From Clarkia xantiana subsp. parviflora (lineage: Eukaryota; Streptophyta; Magnoliopsida; Myrtales; Onagraceae): a stretch of 64,000 nucleotides of DNA. Below, piece by piece: positions 46,727 through 57,365 of this stretch. Location of the stretch: assembly GCA_036873135.1 (NCBI GenBank), contig JAPTYO010000013.1:23123901-23187900 (forward strand), in the 5' to 3' direction. Made by a program: the position numbers and the translations under genes. How positions within the stretch are numbered: position 1 is the first letter of the stretch; every line of letters starts with the position of its first letter. The notes beneath the pieces were generated by a model, which was not told the origin of the DNA, made no database searches, and saw only the letters and a list, made by a program, of their open reading frames with translations.

Positions 46727-49617
46727 ATGTCTAGTAAGATTTCCTCTTTCGATTCCGAAGAAACTTGTTAGCATAGTTTTTCCTTTCATCTTCATCAACT
46801 TACCCAAACTTTTGCGGAAATCATCTGTGCCTTTTCTTGCCATGATTACTTTCCAGACGGTGAGTCCAGTTCCGGGGGGAGGAAACCCTTCAAGTTCGAC
46901 TATGCTTGTAATGAGATTTCAGACACTCCCTATGATGCAGCTCTCCGAGAGGGGTGCATTACTTCCATCTGGGAGCCTCGCTTCCCTTATCCTTGGCCTC
47001 GCGTCCCGGGTGACTCTGCAGTCACTCGTCCCCGGGAAGGGGAGGTGTTTGTCTCTACCGGGCAAATATCGGCGGGAATCCGCTTCCCCTTCTGCGGTGA
47101 CATGGTCGAGATGTGTAAATATTACAAAACACATCCGACTACTTTCTCCCCCCATGCCATCCGCGTGTGGAATGCCTTCCGCGTGCTTTGCCTCTGCCAG
47201 CAATGGCCGTATAGCCTCCGACTCTTCCGGACCTTCTTTGGGCTAAAGTGCAATGATGTCGAGGTCTGTGCCTTCTATCCGCGGATGCCTAAGTGGAGCA
47301 AGGCGCAGCTCTCTCGGTACAGCTGGAATGGCGACACCTGGAAGGTCGCCAAGGGTCGGGGGCTCATCACTGATTCGGGGCCTGACAACAGTGGCTGGAA
47401 GAGGAGTTATTTCTTCATCCGAAACAGCTCCATCCCATGGCCCCGATGGGAGGTTGAGGCGGACCCTGCCCCTGCTTTCCACACTTACTCCGAGGAGGAT
47501 TTCCAGATTCTCCACTACATCCAGCTTTATCGTTGGGGGGACTCTTTCGCTCCCCTCGATGCCAACTCCATCGGGGAGCGGGGCCTGGTTCTGACCGGGA
47601 TCCGACTCCTTGATATCGTCTCCGGGGGTCAACTCTTCGACGACCCTTCTAACCTCGTCCCTTGGGTAATATTCTAACTGTTCTTTCGTTTTCATCCTTG
47701 CAGCTAAGAAGGTATCACTGCTGACCAGTCTCGTGCTTAAGCAGGCGGAGACTGATGCTGTCCCACGCCCCGCGAGGAAGAGAGAGTCTTCAAAGAGGGC
47801 CACCTCCTCATCGGCACCTCCCACCTCAGAGCAAATCAAGCAGGCCTGGGTGGAGAAGATGGAGCAAATTTTCAACACCAAGACTCCCGAGGAAGGTAAA
47901 CAACTCCGCTCCGCAATTCGATTATACAGGAGGCGTATTCCCGAGGAGTTAATCCCCTCCGATAAGGGAGCCCGGATCGAAGGGATCAAACGCATCCTGC
48001 AAGGGGAAACTCCCCGCATTCTCAAAGCGGGTTACTACAATTACTACGGGAAGGACCAGTACCTCTCCCGTCGCGTCATCTGGTGTAAGGATCCTGATCA
48101 GCTTCTTGACTTTATTTCTGAAGCTTCTCGTCCTCCAGCTGCAGGTCAATCGGGAGCTGGAGCTTCGGCGGAGGTGCCTCCCTCCGACGCCCAGGTTGGA
48201 GAGCCTCTCCTTTCTCTTCCAGCCCCAGGAGGATCGGGGATTGAAGACGCCCCGACGGACGGTCAGTTCTGTCGGGTGCTTGGACGTCTCTCACTCCTCT
48301 GAGGAGGCGAGCGGGGGCCAGCCCCTGATTCGTCGTCGGGGGGCAAGGCAGACCCCGCCGGAGCCGACTCCCGAAGGGCCGCCTCCGTCTTCTCCAGCGC
48401 AGCAGCTGTCGCCGGTCTTGAGCCTGACTCCCGAGGGGACAGCGGGTTCACATGGCGGCTTGGAGGCCCGCACCTCCGCTACTCCAGGGGTCGTTCCCCC
48501 TCTCCCCTTGGACGGAAGCTTCTACCAACTTTACTCTCCCGACCAGGCGGCGGCTCCTTGGACTCCGATCGTGTCGTTGCGGGGGGTCCCGCTGCGTCGG
48601 GATGATGTGTCCTCGGAACTGGGTCTGCACCTGCTGGCAGGCTCAGTTCCCCCATCTATGAAGCTTCCGCTCTCTTTGGCCCCAGAGGACATCCATGGGG
48701 ACCTTCGCAATATGGCCGTTAGTCGTGTGAAGGTAAATCTTCCTGTTTTCACACTTAGTATATAATGTAAAATACTCTCATGTACTAACCTCCCTTCTTT
48801 TCTACAGGAGATGGCGGACCAGCACCGCTGCTTCGGGTATATCCTGGCCTTGGAGGAGGCCCTGAAGGAGGAGCAAGCCAAGGCGGCCCCCGAGATCTTG
48901 GCCAAGCTCGAGGAGGATCTGGCTGCCTCCGAGTCGTCAAAGGGGAAGTTGGTTAAGGAGCAGGCCCTCCTTAACCAGAAGACTCGGGACCTCTTGAGGC
49001 AGGTCCACGATTTCGAGAGGTTGCTGAAGAAGGAGCGTCAAAGGCTCCAGGAAGAGCAGCAGGGGCGCGCGGAGGATCGGGACAGGCATGTCCTCGAGAA
49101 GAAGGCTCTGGAGGATGCCCAGGCGGGGCTGGAGGCTGAGAAAGTCCTCCTTGCCAACCGGTCCCGACAGCTGGAGCGGGAGGTTGCTGAGTTCCCTGCC
49201 AAGCTGGCTGATGCTGAAGCCAAAGGTCGAGAGGATTATCGGGGCTCCGAAGCTTTCCAAGCGGACGCGGTGAAGTTCTGTACGGCGGAGGTGGAAAACA
49301 CCCTGCTTAATGTTGTTGAAGAGCTCCATTTGGATTATGGTGGTGCCATCGACTTCACCAAGTCTCAGACTCTCGCCCCCTTCGCGGAGAGGTATTTCAG
49401 CCTTTTTCAGGAGAGTGACGGGGGCAACACCCCCGAGGGGACTGTGGGTGTTGAAGGCACGGTGGAGCCCCTGATGATCGATCCTCCCGCGGTAATCCTT
49501 CAGAGTCTGATCCTCCCGCGGCCGATCTTCCAGGATCCGATCCTCCGGTCGCGGAGCTTTCTGCCACAGATCTCGTGGACCCTGCTCCCCTCGATGTTGC
49601 CAAGGATCAAGCTTAAT
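46727..49617 (+). pseudogene. G2 antisense extra ORF, four exons
   Basis: Exon 1 is 46727-46733 (ATGTCTA), intron 46734-46856. Exon 2, from 46857 to ~47665, is fully open with the Transposase_28-like domain. Its C-run has 6 C at 47147-47152, giving FSPHAIRVWNAFR. Exon 3 starts at 47704 or 47709: basic patch ARKRESSKRA, then Pro-rich. Intron 48733-48807 has a consensus GTAAAT donor, CTAAC branch-like site and CTACAG acceptor. Exon 4 from 48808 is a coiled coil (EEALKEEQAKAAPEI...LLKKERQRLQEEQQ). Breaks: ~5 bases lost near 48283 and a deletion/frameshift in the acidic tail after ~49470. The donor of the second intron (GGGTCAAC or TTGGGTAATA) is not settled. Confidence 0.77.
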
Positions 49618-49708
49618 CGCTTTATTTTCGTATCCTTGTAATTTCCTTCTTTGTTGCGAACCTCCCAGATCTTTATAATATCAATCTTTTTTGGTTCCGA
49701 TCATCATT

Positions 49709-50095
49709 TGCACCACTTAAGGTGAATTAACTACGCCACCTAAGGCAATTCGATCATATCACTTAAGAGTAATTTCGACGCGTCACTTAAGACATTTTAC
49801 CCACACCACTTAAGGCGATTTAATCGTGCCCCTTAAGGCAAATTTTCCACACCACTTAAGGCAATTTAATCGTGCCCCTTAAGGCAAATTTTCCACACCA
49901 CTTAAGGCGATTTAATCGTGCCATTTAGGCGGAACCACGCCACTTAAGGCGATTTAATTGTGCCCCTTAAGGCAAATTTTTCACACCACTTAAGGCGATT
50001 TAATCGTGCCATTTAAGGCGGAACCACGCCACTTAAGGCGATTTAATTGTGCCACTTAAGGCAACTTATCTACACCACTTAAGGCGATTTAATCG
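49709..50095. repeat. Tandem array 1 of G2
   Basis: CCACTTAAGGCGATTTAATCG-type units, with a longer compound unit (CACACCACTTAAGGC...GTGCCCCTTAAGGC) repeated several times. Counterpart of G1 14111-14445. Confidence 0.85.
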
Positions 50096-50124
50096 GAAGC
50101 AACCTCTTTATTCATTGATGGCTT

Positions 50125-50319
50125 AACACGATAAACAACTTGCACCACTGAAGGCGACTTAATAAACAACTTGCACCGCTGAAGGCGACTTAATAGATAA
50201 CTTGCACCACTGAAGGCGACTTAGAAGATAACTTGCACCACTGAAGGTGACTTAATAGACAACTTGCACCACTGAAGGCGACTTAATAGACAACTTGCAC
50301 CACTGAAGGCGACTTAATA
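50125..50319. repeat. Tandem array 2 of G2 (31-bp units, ~6 copies)
   Basis: Units containing CTTGCACCACTGAAGGCGAC; lies against the pol stop at 50320. Shorter than the G1 array. Confidence 0.88.
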
Positions 50320-53300
50320 TCAAACATGACATTTCTTCAAGTGTTCGCCACTAAAAAAATGCTTCAGCACATTGCCATCGAGGTCTTCCAACTTATACGC
50401 ATTCCGAGCTGGCATCCCCACGACCTTATAAGGCCCTTCCCATTTTGGTGACATCTTGTTGATTCGATCCAAAAGGGTAAATTCGTTCCGACGCCACACC
50501 AGTTCCCCGACAAAGAACTGTCGAGACTTGACTCGTCGATTATAATATCGTGCCGTTGCCAAGCGCATCCGAGCCTGGACCTCCTCGGCACTCCGCCTCT
50601 TCTCTTCGACCAAGTCCAAGTCTAGACGCCTCATTTCATCATTCGACAGAGGTTCGTAATACCTCGTCCGATGGGATACCACAGCTATTTCGACGGGAGC
50701 AACTGCCTCCGTGCCATAGACGAGGCCAAACAGAGTCTCCCCGGTCGATCTTTTGGGTGTTGCTCTAACAACCCAAAGTACATTTTCCAGCTTGTCCAGC
50801 CATTTGCCCTTCAAGGCGTGGACCCTCTTTTTCAGGCCGTCCATCACGATCTTATTGGCTGACTCCACTTGTCCATTGGTTTGAGCATGACGGACAGAGG
50901 CTGTCCGATTCTCAATTTTCAGTTCCTCCAAGTACTCATTCCACTGGGCCCCGTTGAACGGAGGGCCATTATCGCTGATCACCACCTTGGGGATCCCGTA
51001 TCGGGATATGATATGGGTTTGGAGGAATTTGAGGATGTGGTTCCCCGTTGTCTTGGCCAATGCCTTGGCTTCTATCCATTTCGAAAAATAATCAATAGCC
51101 ACAACTAAGTATCGACACTAACCTTTTGCAACTGGAAGGGGTCCCACCAAGTCGATTCCCCATTGCGAGAAGGGCCAAGCACTCTTGATGGACGTCAGAT
51201 CGGCAGCTGGAGCCACGATGTTCGGGGCGTACTTCTGGCAAGCGTCACAGGATCGGACTAGCATCGTTGCCTCTTTGTTCATCGAGGGCCAGTAATAGCC
51301 CAAGTTCAACACTTTCCTCACGATGGATCGGGCACCTTCATGACAGGCCAAATATCCTTCGTGCACCTCCCTAAGGATCCGACCGGCATCGGGCTCGGCC
51401 ACGCATTTCAGATAAGGAGTTAAATACCCCTTTTTGTACAGCTGATTGTCCACCATCACATAATTGGGCGCGATTCGGCGTATTTTGCCTGCTGCCACTT
51501 CCTCATCGGGGACTGCCCCCGTAGTCAGATACGCGGCTGTTGGGTCATCCAAGTGGGCTCCTCCGATCCGATCTCAATGGCACAAACCTCTGACTGTTCG
51601 GTGGTTGACAGGATCACCTTCTCCAAGAAATGCACCTTCCGACTTTCATCGAGGGGTGCCCCCAAGGCGAACTTGCTCAAGGCATCTGCTTTCGCATTAT
51701 CCTCCCTCGGGATCGCCTCAATATCGAAGCTCTTGAAACTCTCCTTCAGGGTTTGTACCTCGCGAAGATACTTTTTCATCATCGGGCTCTTTGCTTCGTA
51801 TCGCCCTTGGACTTGGTTCACGATCAGGCTAGCATCGCACTTCACCTTTAAGTGACCAACTCCCGTTCCTTTAGCTATCTTGAGGCTAGTGATGAGAGCC
51901 TCATACTCAGCTTCATTGTTGGTGGCCATAAATGTCAAGGCCAAGGCGTATCGGAGGGGCTCACCTCCGTCTGGTGATATCAGTACAAAACCTGCTCCCG
52001 ATCCTTCTGAATTTGAGGAGCCATCGGTGTACATCTCCCAAGTATTTTCGGTGTCGGGCTGTTCTGACTGCTCTATTATCGAGACCTCCATGGTTGCCCC
52101 CTCTACAGGGCCCGCTTCTTCTAGATCGGGGCTGTAGACTCTGCTATGAAATCCGCCAACGCCTGGCCCTTAATAGCCGTCCTCGGAGAAAAGTGAATGC
52201 GGAACTCACTAAGCTCGACTGCCCATTTCACTAATCTTCCCGACGCATCAGGTCGGTTCAAAAAATGTTTCAAGGGCTGATTCGTCAAAACGGTAATCTC
52301 ATGCGCGTGGAAGTAAGGCCTCAGCTTCCGAGCAGTAATAATCAACACATATAGATCTCAACGACGTGATAATTCATTTCAAACTTGGCGAGTGCCTTGC
52401 TTACATAATAGACGGGGACTTGGCTACCCTCTACAACTTTTACTAAGACAGAGCTAACAGCAAATTCAGAAACAACCAAATACAGATAGAGTGGCTCGCC
52501 TGGGATGGGCTTCGCCAGCGGCGGGAGGGTACGGAGGTGTTGCTTCAGTGCCTGGAACGCCTTCTCGCACTCGACAGTCCACTCAAACTTCTTATTGGCC
52601 CTCAGCACTTCAAAGAATGGCATGGATCGGTCGCTTGCCTTGGACAGGAAGCGATTCATCGCGGCTAATCGGCCATTCAGCACCTGCACCTCGCGATGGT
52701 TCGTCGGGGACTTCATCTCCTCGATTGCCCTCAACTTCTCAGGGTTCACCTCGATCCCCCTCTGGCTCACCATAAAGCCCAGGAACTTCCCTGAGTGCAC
52801 TCTGAAGGCGCACTTGGTCGGGTTCAGGCGAACTTGATGGAGCTTCATCCGCTCGAATGCTGTGGCCAGGTTGTGAACATGATCCTCGGCCTGTCAGGAC
52901 TTCACCAGCATGTCGTACCCGAACAGCTTATTCACCATCCTCTGATAAGTTGCACCTGCGTTGATCAATCCGAAGGGCATAACATCATAATGATAGATGT
53001 CACTATCAGCATAAAAGGCGGTATGAGGGGCATCCTCCTCGGACATCTTGATCTGATTGTAGCCAGAGTAAGCATCCATAAAGCTCAGCAGCTCATGACC
53101 CGATGTGGCATACATCAGCTGGTCGATCCTCGGGAGCGGGTAACAATCCTTCGGGCATGCCTTGTTCAGGTCGCGGAAATCAACGCACATCCGCCACTTG
53201 CCATTGCTCTTCTTCACTAGGACTGGGTTGGCGACCCATGTCTGGAATCGGAGCTCCTTAATAAATCCAGCATCGAGCAACCTGCCCACCTCCTGCTGGA

Positions 53301-55865
53301 TCGTGATCTTCTTGTCGGCACCCATCGGGCGCCTTCTCTGTGTGATCGGTTTGACCGCGGGATCAATTTTCAGCTCGTGAGTAATTACATCGGGGCTGAT
53401 TCCTGGCATGTCGCTCGGGGACCAGGCAAACAGCTCCTTGAACTCCTTCAGCAGATCAATCAGTTCTCGGGCCGTCTCCTCCGACAGAGCGGACCCGATT
53501 TTCACCTTCCTCTGAGGCCCATCAATCTCGACATCCTTCAAATCCTCCATCGGGGCGGGACGCCCAAACTCCTCTCGAGGATCAGCGTCAGTCTGGAAAA
53601 CATTCATAGCCTCCCGATTCCTCCTACGGGTGGCATTGACATAGCACCTCCTGGAAGCTATCTGATCGCCCTAGACCTCCCCGATTCCGTGGTCAGTCGG
53701 GAACTTCAGATTCTGATGGACAGTTGAGGCAACTGCCCCCAGGGGTTGATGGTAGTCCTCCCGATAATTGTGTTATAGGTCCCCGCGGACTTGACCACCA
53801 CGAATTCCACGTTCCTCTTCTCCAAATTCCAGCCACTACCGAATTCAACCGGTAACGTAATCATCCCCACCGGGTAAGAAGTAGAGCATGAAAATCCGAC
53901 CATCGGGAAATCTGCGGGCTTCAAGTCCTTCTTGGTTTTTCCCATAGCCTCCAGTGCATCCATGAACAGAATATCGGAGGAGCTCCCTCCATCAATCAGG
54001 ATTCGTTTCATCTCGTACCCATCCACGTTCAGGGTCACGACCAAGGCATCATCGTGCGGGGTCTCCACACCTATCAGGTCCTCCGCTGAGAAGGGAATCA
54101 CCATTTCTTCTTTCGGAGTCCAATTTCGGGCCCTCTTGCCTAGTACCACAGCAATGGGAATCCAAGAAGCATAGACCTCCCGAGCTGCCGTAGTATCTCC
54201 ACCTACAGCAAGTCCTTCGTGAATCACATTAATAGTTCCCCGCTTCTCCTAGCGGGCATTGGAAGACTCGGGTTTATCCTTCTTCGGGGATCGACCACGG
54301 GATCGGGAACGGGACCGCGATCGGGACCGGGAACGGGATCGGCCCCGTTGTCCAGCCACAAATTCCTTGAGCTTCCCCTTTTGGATCAGCTTCTCAATCT
54401 CTTTCTTCAACTCCCGACAATGGTTAGTGTCGTGACCGTTGGCACGGTGAAAGCGACAATAACGATTAGTGCGGGCTCCCATGGACTCTCCATCTTTTTT
54501 CGGGGGATACCTGGCGATACCCTGTCGGTCCATCACCGCCAGCACAGCACCCATGGAACAAATGAGAGGGGTATAGTGGTCCTCCCGCTTGTCCGACTTC
54601 GAGGAACGCTTGTCTTCCCTCCGATCGGGACGACCTCGACCCCGACTGCTCTCGGGTTTATCTCTCCTCTTGCGGTCGTCCGAGGATTTGAACGACTGCT
54701 TCCCCCTGTTTGATTTCGGAGGGTCGAGGTCTCCGGCAGCTATCTTCGACTCATGGACGTCGATTTGCTGCTTCACTCTCTTCTGCAGCGCCTCCATGTT
54801 CCACAGAGCCTTCTCAGCCACGCTGTGCATCAGGTCGGAACCATACGGTGCAGTCAGGTTCCGAATGAAGGTACGGATGGTCTCTCCCTCCGTCATTTCC
54901 TCATCAATCTCGGCCACGCTGGTAGTGTACCTCTGGTAGTAATGCGCCAGAGATTCGTCGGGCTTCTGTACCACCTCAGCCAAGAACCTCGCGCTTTTCA
55001 GGAGACGCCGACGGCCCTGGTACTGCTGGATGAATCGATCATGCATCTGGGTCCAGCTAGAGATGCACCCTGGGGGAAGGCTGAAGAACCATGTCAGGGC
55101 CCTCTCAACGAGTGTGGCTGGGAACAAAACGCACACGATATCATCATTCGGGGCTCTGCCAAGACAAGCCATGACATGCTTCTGGACATGGCAAACGGGA
55201 TCTCCCTCGCCATCATACTCCTTAATTGTCGGGATGCCCAGTCCCGGCGGGGCAGTGGTGTTCACCAATCGGGGGACGAAGAGATGAGTGGATCGATCCC
55301 TCAGCTCCGTCATCATCTTCTTCTGGTCCCCCATGCAAATGTTCACAATCTTCACCACCTGGTCGGGGGTGATATGGCCATTGAGAGGAATGGTCCTATG
55401 CTGCACAAGACCAGGCCCATCGACCACGAATTGCTCCGATAGGGCAGGCTCCTTGCCCTTGTCCTGGTGCCCAGGTTGGGCCTCCTGCCCGTCCCGATTC
55501 TCCATCGGCGGAGGTGGAGGTAACTCCTCCTCCTTCTTCTTGGCGGCCTCCCTTCGGTCCAGGAGAGCCTCCATAGCTTCCAAAAATACTGGCATGGCAT
55601 CCATCACAGCCTTTGCCAAGTCCGGCTTTGCAGGTGCATCCTGGTCCCTCCTTGGGATCTCTTCCCGGCTCTCCGACGAGTTTCAAATGGAATCTTCAAG
55701 ATCCTCATGACGCCCCCTTGTTTGGGAAATAGCAGGGGGAGGATCATTCCGATCAACGGTGCGCTCCGGTAGCCCTGAGTTCAGAGTTCCAGCAGGGTGA
55801 CGGGAACCACCGGATTGTCATTGTCTCTTCTTTTGCTTGCCAGCCATCGAACGAGTAGAAGCCAT
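50320..55865 (-). pseudogene. gag-pol: G2 gag-protease-RT-RNase H-second RNase H-integrase, broken
   Basis: Start ATG 55865, equivalent to G1 20370. Gag from 55619 is open through the knuckle CRFHRANGHDTNHC to a TAG at 54246. Then come protease DGGSSSDIL, a frameshift at ~53740, and RT to NKLFGYDML. There, relative to G1, ~33 in-frame bases coding for the end of the palm motif, including YVDD, are missing (~52915), followed by TGA for Arg. Further frame changes at ~52350, ~52125 and ~51540. Integrase core and C-terminus (50320-51102) are open. Two more stops lie near the gag start (~55836 and ~55683). Confidence 0.92.
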
Positions 55866-55881
55866 TTTTGCTTTTTGCTTC

Positions 55882-55901
55882 GTTCCCACAGACGGCGCCA
55901 A
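55882..55901 (-). other. G2 primer-binding site
   Basis: Minus-strand TTGGCGCCGTCTGTGGGAAC directly after the 5' LTR; closer to the common Tat site than G1 (GGGAA against GGAAA). Confidence 0.8.
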
Positions 55902-56595
55902 TGTTGGATCACGGTTGGAACTCCGGTATGTTCTTGACGGAAATCCGAACTCCTTCGTCCAAGTAATCCTGCAAGAAGGGGATAGACCGGGCTTTGACCC
56001 AGTATCCCTCTCCGATGCTTAAATGAGTATCTCAGTATAGACTAGCAAACAAGTATGAGTCTGTGAATATGTAAAAACGTAACAATCCTGAGGTAACACC
56101 TTCCTTTATATAGGGAAGGGGTCACCTCAGTTACCTGGGGAGATAACTGCCACGTTCCGTATATCTCGGCCAGTAGCCCACGTTCCGTCTTTTTAGGCCA
56201 CTTCCCCACTATGTTGATAGTGGGCGTGTTTCTCGGCCTCGTTCTCTGGTGGCAAGTCCCGACGGATGTCGGGGACTCCAGAGTTATCTCCTTTGGTCAC
56301 CGCTCGGGGCCCCTCGTCATCGGGACAGGGCCAGCTTCTCAGGGATTCGATATCGGAGCCTACTCGAAGGCATATCATCGGGGCCTACTCAAAGTCATAT
56401 CATCGGGGCCTACTCAAAGGCATATCATCGGGGCCTACTCAAAGGCATATCATCGGGGGCGTTCAGCTCGTATGTCGGGACCGACCTTGTCGGGACCTCT
56501 CGTATTGGTCTTCTGAGCCTCTTTTGGGGCCCAGTGGGCCTACTTCGCCGTTTAGTCGCCGTTAATAGGCCTGACGGCTATATCGAAACCCATCA
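55902..56595 (-). repeat. G2 5' LTR (694 bp)
   Basis: TGTTGGATCACGG...GAAACCCATCA with four 25-bp units (56355-56454); right flank CCTCC. Confidence 0.93.
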
Positions 56596-56600
56596 CCTCC
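56596..56600. repeat. G2 target site duplication, right (CCTCC)
   Basis: Exact copy of 45515-45519. The D 5' LTR has a single CCTCC at the same place (~37753-37757). Confidence 0.85.
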
Positions 56601-57124
56601 TAAGGAAAAGGCACCAGCTGGTAACCTGCTCGCTGCCTTTAGGTCCGAAGAAACTTTCCTCTCAAGGTAAAACTTAGGTGGCAACCTACTTATCACCTAG
56701 TTAAAGAAACCTTCCACAGTAAGAAATGGTGAGGTGGCGTCCTGCTTGTCACCTACTGACTCTTCACCGTCCCTTTCAACCAATCAGAGAAAGGCAACCA
56801 CCGCCATTGAACAGCCAATCAAGGCACAACAAGGCGCCATTTAAAGTCGGTAATCTCTCCCTATAAATAGGGGAACATTCTAAATATTTAACATTCTTGA
56901 TTCTTATACTTTAAAATACTCTTACATAAATCCATTACTGACTTAAGCTTCGGAGTGGAATCAAGGGCCATCCCCACCCCTTTTCAGGCCCTCGCCTAGC
57001 ACAAAGCTCCAAAAGGAAACTAAGTATCTGAGAGGTCGAGAAAGATACCTAAAAGAATTAGCTCCCGGCGAGACCTCGAAGTCCACTACTAGAAGTTCAA
57101 AGCCACGTCATCTTGATCCCAACA
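56601..57124 (+). repeat. D 3' LTR, second part
   Basis: Continues the D LTR (TAAGGAAAAGGCACCAG...) with a CTATAAATAGGGG TATA context near 56860, ending CTTGATCCCAACA. Right flank AAAAC. Confidence 0.9.
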
Positions 57125-57365
57125 AAAACGATCATTAAATTTTGGAAACGAAACGCTTTCACCTAGGTTCAGCACCTAGGGTGGCCCGCGCGTAGCGAAT
57201 GTATCCGTGTAAAAATGATACACATCGATTCCAAATGTAAATTTAATGATGATATATATGATTTTAATGCTCAAAATTACTTTCATTAATAACTTAGTCC
57301 AAATTGGGTTTATACATTTGATTACTCGTAATTCGAGACCATTGAATGCTTTAAGAGATATCTCA
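57125..57365 (+). other. C: non-coding before the integrase remnant
   Basis: Resumes C after D (AATTTTGGAAACGAAACG, as in A near 4893). No frame. Confidence 0.6.

Larger units (their letters stand above)
45520..56595 (-). mobile_element. G2: Ty3/gypsy, Tat lineage, sister of G1, 11.1 kb, minus strand
   Basis: Same architecture as G1. LTRs 45520-46299 (780 bp) and 55902-56595 (694 bp); the difference is mostly four extra 25-bp units. Perfect duplication CCTCC (45515-45519, 56596-56600). About 14 other LTR differences by eye (~2%). Inserted in the D 3' LTR. Gag-pol is more damaged than in G1. Confidence 0.93.
37415..57124 (+). mobile_element. D: Ty3/gypsy, Tat lineage, + strand, split by a hAT element and G2
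   Basis: 5' LTR 37415-38269 (855 bp, last ~13 bp missing), gag-pol remnant, tandem array, and 3' LTR 45176-45519 plus 56601-57124 (868 bp when G2 is removed). Pol has the Tat second RNase H. About 44 LTR differences by eye (~5%). No antisense ORF is visible, unlike G1/G2. Deletion of the LTR/PBS junction, stops and insertions make it dead. Confidence 0.88.
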
